Below, one piece after another: positions 61,246-64,000 of a DNA stretch of 64,000 nucleotides. Location of the stretch: NCBI GenBank assembly GCA_041906145.1, contig JAYRJU010000004.1:124001-188000 (forward strand). The letters are read 5' to 3'. Numbering within the stretch: position 1 is the stretch's first letter; every line of letters begins with the position of its first letter. The translations under genes were made by a program, and so were the position numbers. This DNA comes from SHVO01 sp041906145. Lineage in GTDB: Bacteria; Pseudomonadota; Alphaproteobacteria; Rhodospirillales; Rhodospirillaceae. The notes beneath the pieces are model-generated. The model made no database searches. It saw nothing but the letters and a program-made list of their open reading frames with translations, and was not told the DNA's origin.

Positions 61246-64000
61246 ATGGACGGGTTTCTCGCCAAGGTGGATGCGCGGATTCTGTCCGGGATTCCGGAAG
61301 GGTTCGATGCTCTTGTGCTGGCCGAACGCGCGCGCGGCGCTTTTCGCGATTCCACGCTGCACGTGGCCCGTGATGAATTGCGTCTCAGCGCGCTTGCCGA
61401 AGCGGTCGCCTATTTCGCACCGGATGTCGAGATCATCACCGTCCCCGCGTGGGACTGTCTTCCCTACGACCGGGTGTCGCCGCACTCCGAGGTTGTCGCA
61501 CGTCGTATCGACGCATTGACTCGCCTGACGTCACCGCCCGCGCAAGGCAAATGCCGTCTTGTCATCACCACGGTCAGCGCGATCCTCCAGCGCGTGCCGA
61601 AGGTCGAGACGCTGAAGGACGCGGCGCTCGAACTGAAGGTGAAATCCACTCTCGACCGCAAGGCTTTTGACGCGTTCCTCGCCGCCAACGGATATTCGCG
61701 CGCAGAGCAGGTGATGGAAGCCGGCGAGTTCGCTGTGCGTGGCGGCCTCATCGATCTTTACCCGCCAGGGGCGCCCGAACCGGTACGCATAGATCTTTTC
61801 GGCGATGACGTTGAAACGATCCGCACTTTCGATCCTGTCAGTCAACGCACGACAGGAACGCGCACCAGTATTTCTCTCAAGCCGATGAGCGAGACGGTCC
61901 TGACGCCGGAGTCCATCGCCCGGTTCCGGACCAAATACCGCGAATTGTTCGGCGCGGCGGCCGACAACGACGCGCTGTATGAGTCCGTTTCCCACGGCCG
62001 AAAGTTCCTCGGCCAGGAGCATTGGCTGCCACTGTTCCACGACGGCCTCGGCACGGTCCTCGATTATCTGCCGAATGCAAGCATCAGCCTCGACCAGGAC
62101 ATTGAGGAATCCGTTTCCGTTCGCTTTGAAACGATCCGCGACTATTACGAAGCCCGGCGCATCGTCGATAAGGCAAGCAGCGGCAAGAAGGAGCTCTCAA
62201 TCGACGAGGGCATCGTCTACCACCCGATTCCGCCGGCCATGATGTTCCTCGATGAAGCTGATTGGATGGCGGTGTTGCGCGGCCGACAATTGGCCGCATT
62301 CCGTTCCTATGCCGCGGCTGACGTCGGCGGCGGCGAAGACGCAGGCGGACGTTTGGGACGCGATTTCGCCGATGTCCGCGCACGCCCCAATGAAAATATC
62401 TACGAGGCCTTCGTCGCGCATGTGAAGGCCCAGCAGGCGGAGAACCGGAAGGTCGTTCTCGCCACCGCCAGCGCAGGCTCTAAACTCCGGATCGCGGGAC
62501 TGCTGCGCGATCACGGGCAGGAAAAGATCTTGCCGGTCGACACCTGGCAGGAGGCCTTGGCGGCGGATCCGTCGCTGCTGATCGTTACAGCGGTGCCGCT
62601 GGAACGCGGCTTCACGACCAAGGATCTTGCGTTGACGACCGAGCAGGATCTGCTCGGTGATCGTCTGGTTCGCACCGCCCGCAAGAAACGCCGCGCCGAC
62701 GCCTTTATCGCGGACGCGTCCCAGATCAGCGAGGGCGATCTCATCGTGCACGTTGAGCACGGGATCGGCCGCTACGAAGGCCTGGAGACGCTGACCGTTG
62801 GCGGCGCGCCGCACGACTGCTTGCGGATCACCTATTCCGGCAATGATCGCTTATATGTGCCCGTCGAGAATATCGATGTGCTCTCGCGCTTTGGCTCTGA
62901 ACAGGCTGGCGTTCAGCTCGATAAGCTGGGCGGCGCCGCATGGCAGGCGCGTAAGGCGAAGCTCAAGCAGCGCATTCGCGATATGGCCGAGCAACTCATC
63001 AAGATTGCCGCCGACCGCCAGATCAAGGAGGCAGCGGTCATCGCGCCGCCTGAGGGGCTGTTCGAGGAATTCTGTGCGCGGTTTCCATATGCCGAGACGG
63101 ACGATCAGATCAAAGCCATTTCCGATACCATCGACGATCTCGGGAAGGGGCGCCCGATGGACCGCCTGGTGTGCGGCGACGTGGGCTTCGGCAAAACGGA
63201 AGTCGCGCTGCGCGCCGCGTTTGTCGCTGCCATGAGCGGCACGCAGGTCGCCGTCGTGGTTCCGACGACGCTCCTCGCGCGTCAGCATGCACGCGGCTTT
63301 ACTGAACGCTTCAAAGGATTTCCTTTACGTATTGCCCAGCTTTCGCGTTTGGTGACCGCGAAAGACGCGGCCACGGTCAAAGAGGGCCTCGCCAACGGAA
63401 CCATAGATGTCGTCATCGGCACTCACGCTCTTCTTGCGAAAAGCATTGCGTTCAAGGACCTTGGCCTCTTGATCGTGGATGAGGAGCAGCACTTCGGTGT
63501 CGCGCATAAGGAGCGGCTGAAGCAGCTGCGCGCCGAAGTTCACGTCTTGACCCTGACGGCGACACCTATCCCGCGCACCTTGCAGATGGCCTTGAGCGGC
63601 GTACGCGAGATGAGCCTGATCGCCACGCCGCCGGTCGATCGCCTCGCGGTGCGTACTTTCGTACTTCCGTTCGACCCTGTCGTGGTTCGCGAAGCCATCT
63701 TGCGCGAGCGGTTCCGCGGCGGACAATGTTTCTATGTGTGCCCGCGCGTCGCCGACATCGATGGCGTGGCAGAGCGCCTCCGCAAACTGGTACCGGAAGT
63801 CAAATACGCCGTCGCGCATGGGCAGATGAGCCCGACCGCGCTTGAAGACGTCATGACCTCCTTCAGCGAAGGGAAGTTCGACATTCTGCTGGCGACCAAC
63901 ATCATCGAGTCCGGTCTCGATATGCCGCAGGTGAACACCATCATCATCCACCGGGCCGACATGTTTGGCCTGGCGGCGCTTTATCAGCTGCGTGGGCGCG
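61246..64000 (+). CDS. mfd: Transcription-repair coupling factor (3' end outside window)
   Basis: 918 codons are present from ATG 61246 (GAGG just upstream) and the frame is open to the window edge. The N-terminal UvrB-like module is followed by the RNA-polymerase-interacting domain (GDLIVHVEHGIGRYEGLETL) and the helicase module: Walker A GDVGFGKTE near residue 642, DEEQHFGVAH near 744, LTATPIPRTLQMAL, and NIIESGLDMPQVNTII. Mfd removes stalled RNA polymerase and recruits UvrA. The last part is missing. Confidence 0.96.
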   Translation, partial: MDGFLAKVDARILSGIPEGFDALVLAERARGAFRDSTLHVARDELRLSALAEAVAYFAPDVEIITVPAWDCLPYDRVSPHSEVVARRIDALTRLTSPPAQGKCRLVITTVSAILQRVPKVETLKDAALELKVKSTLDRKAFDAFLAANGYSRAEQVMEAGEFAVRGGLIDLYPPGAPEPVRIDLFGDDVETIRTFDPVSQRTTGTRTSISLKPMSETVLTPESIARFRTKYRELFGAAADNDALYESVSHGRKFLGQEHWLPLFHDGLGTVLDYLPNASISLDQDIEESVSVRFETIRDYYEARRIVDKASSGKKELSIDEGIVYHPIPPAMMFLDEADWMAVLRGRQLAAFRSYAAADVGGGEDAGGRLGRDFADVRARPNENIYEAFVAHVKAQQAENRKVVLATASAGSKLRIAGLLRDHGQEKILPVDTWQEALAADPSLLIVTAVPLERGFTTKDLALTTEQDLLGDRLVRTARKKRRADAFIADASQISEGDLIVHVEHGIGRYEGLETLTVGGAPHDCLRITYSGNDRLYVPVENIDVLSRFGSEQAGVQLDKLGGAAWQARKAKLKQRIRDMAEQLIKIAADRQIKEAAVIAPPEGLFEEFCARFPYAETDDQIKAISDTIDDLGKGRPMDRLVCGDVGFGKTEVALRAAFVAAMSGTQVAVVVPTTLLARQHARGFTERFKGFPLRIAQLSRLVTAKDAATVKEGLANGTIDVVIGTHALLAKSIAFKDLGLLIVDEEQHFGVAHKERLKQLRAEVHVLTLTATPIPRTLQMALSGVREMSLIATPPVDRLAVRTFVLPFDPVVVREAILRERFRGGQCFYVCPRVADIDGVAERLRKLVPEVKYAVAHGQMSPTALEDVMTSFSEGKFDILLATNIIESGLDMPQVNTIIIHRADMFGLAALYQLRGR

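Overview
The window is a gene-dense (about 90% coding), GC-rich chromosomal stretch from an alphaproteobacterium. The evidence is the gene content (tandem DUF4170, trmFO, sdhE, two-domain gltB/gltD, a complex I assembly-factor neighbourhood next to secF) and a GTTC-N7-GTTC SOS box of the alphaproteobacterial type upstream of uvrA. I cannot name the genus. I see no prophage, insertion sequence, integrase or CRISPR array. One tRNA gene (Lys, anticodon UUU) is present and no rRNA.

Layout. 1-4.9 kb: 3' end of secF, then homologues of the mitochondrial complex I assembly factors NDUFAF3 (Mth938 family) and NDUFAF6 (squalene/phytoene-synthase-like), interrupted by a half-length PuuD-like membrane gene on the other strand, then trmFO and a double-DUF4170 protein. 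5-14.7 kb: small envelope, regulatory and hypothetical genes (single-domain response regulator, BON lipoprotein, two small lipoproteins, membrane diguanylate cyclase, GFA-type zinc protein, acetamidase/formamidase), plus a secreted protein with a truncated paralogue beyond its terminator. 14.75-16.6 kb: a compact nitric-oxide unit: an NsrR-type operator, nsrR, a group 1 truncated haemoglobin, and a ferredoxin-FAD-NAD reductase. 16.7-20.1 kb: NHL propeller, VOC, TfoX-N and amidase genes. 20.1-21.3 kb: asd preceded by a Thr/Lys-rich leader peptide and a terminator, a convincing transcription attenuator.

21.4-31.3 kb: secreted or anchored proteins, uvrA with its SOS box, a paralogous pair of envelope proteins, ssb, a TPR protein and a nitronate monooxygenase. 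31.8-38 kb: gyrA, coaD, a periplasmic cyclophilin, a TPR/SPINDLY-type glycosyltransferase and tRNA-Lys. 38-48 kb: a DUF2189 membrane protein, gltB-gltD (glutamate synthase) and a large autotransporter. 48-57 kb: an alpha/beta hydrolase, hypothetical genes, a response-regulator/cyclic-nucleotide-domain fusion and a four-gene Gld-like ABC system. 57-64 kb: a thioredoxin-like ferredoxin/Nudix group, a DUF502 membrane protein, recG, sdhE and mfd, which is cut by the window end.

The most interesting items are the asd attenuator, where the competing 1:2, 2:3 and 3:4 pairings can be written from the sequence; the NsrR-controlled two-protein substitute for flavohaemoglobin; a 15-bp motif found four times upstream of two envelope-protein genes; the clustering of NDUFAF3 and NDUFAF6 homologues; and the Gld-like ABC module behind an unusual REC-cNMP regulator.
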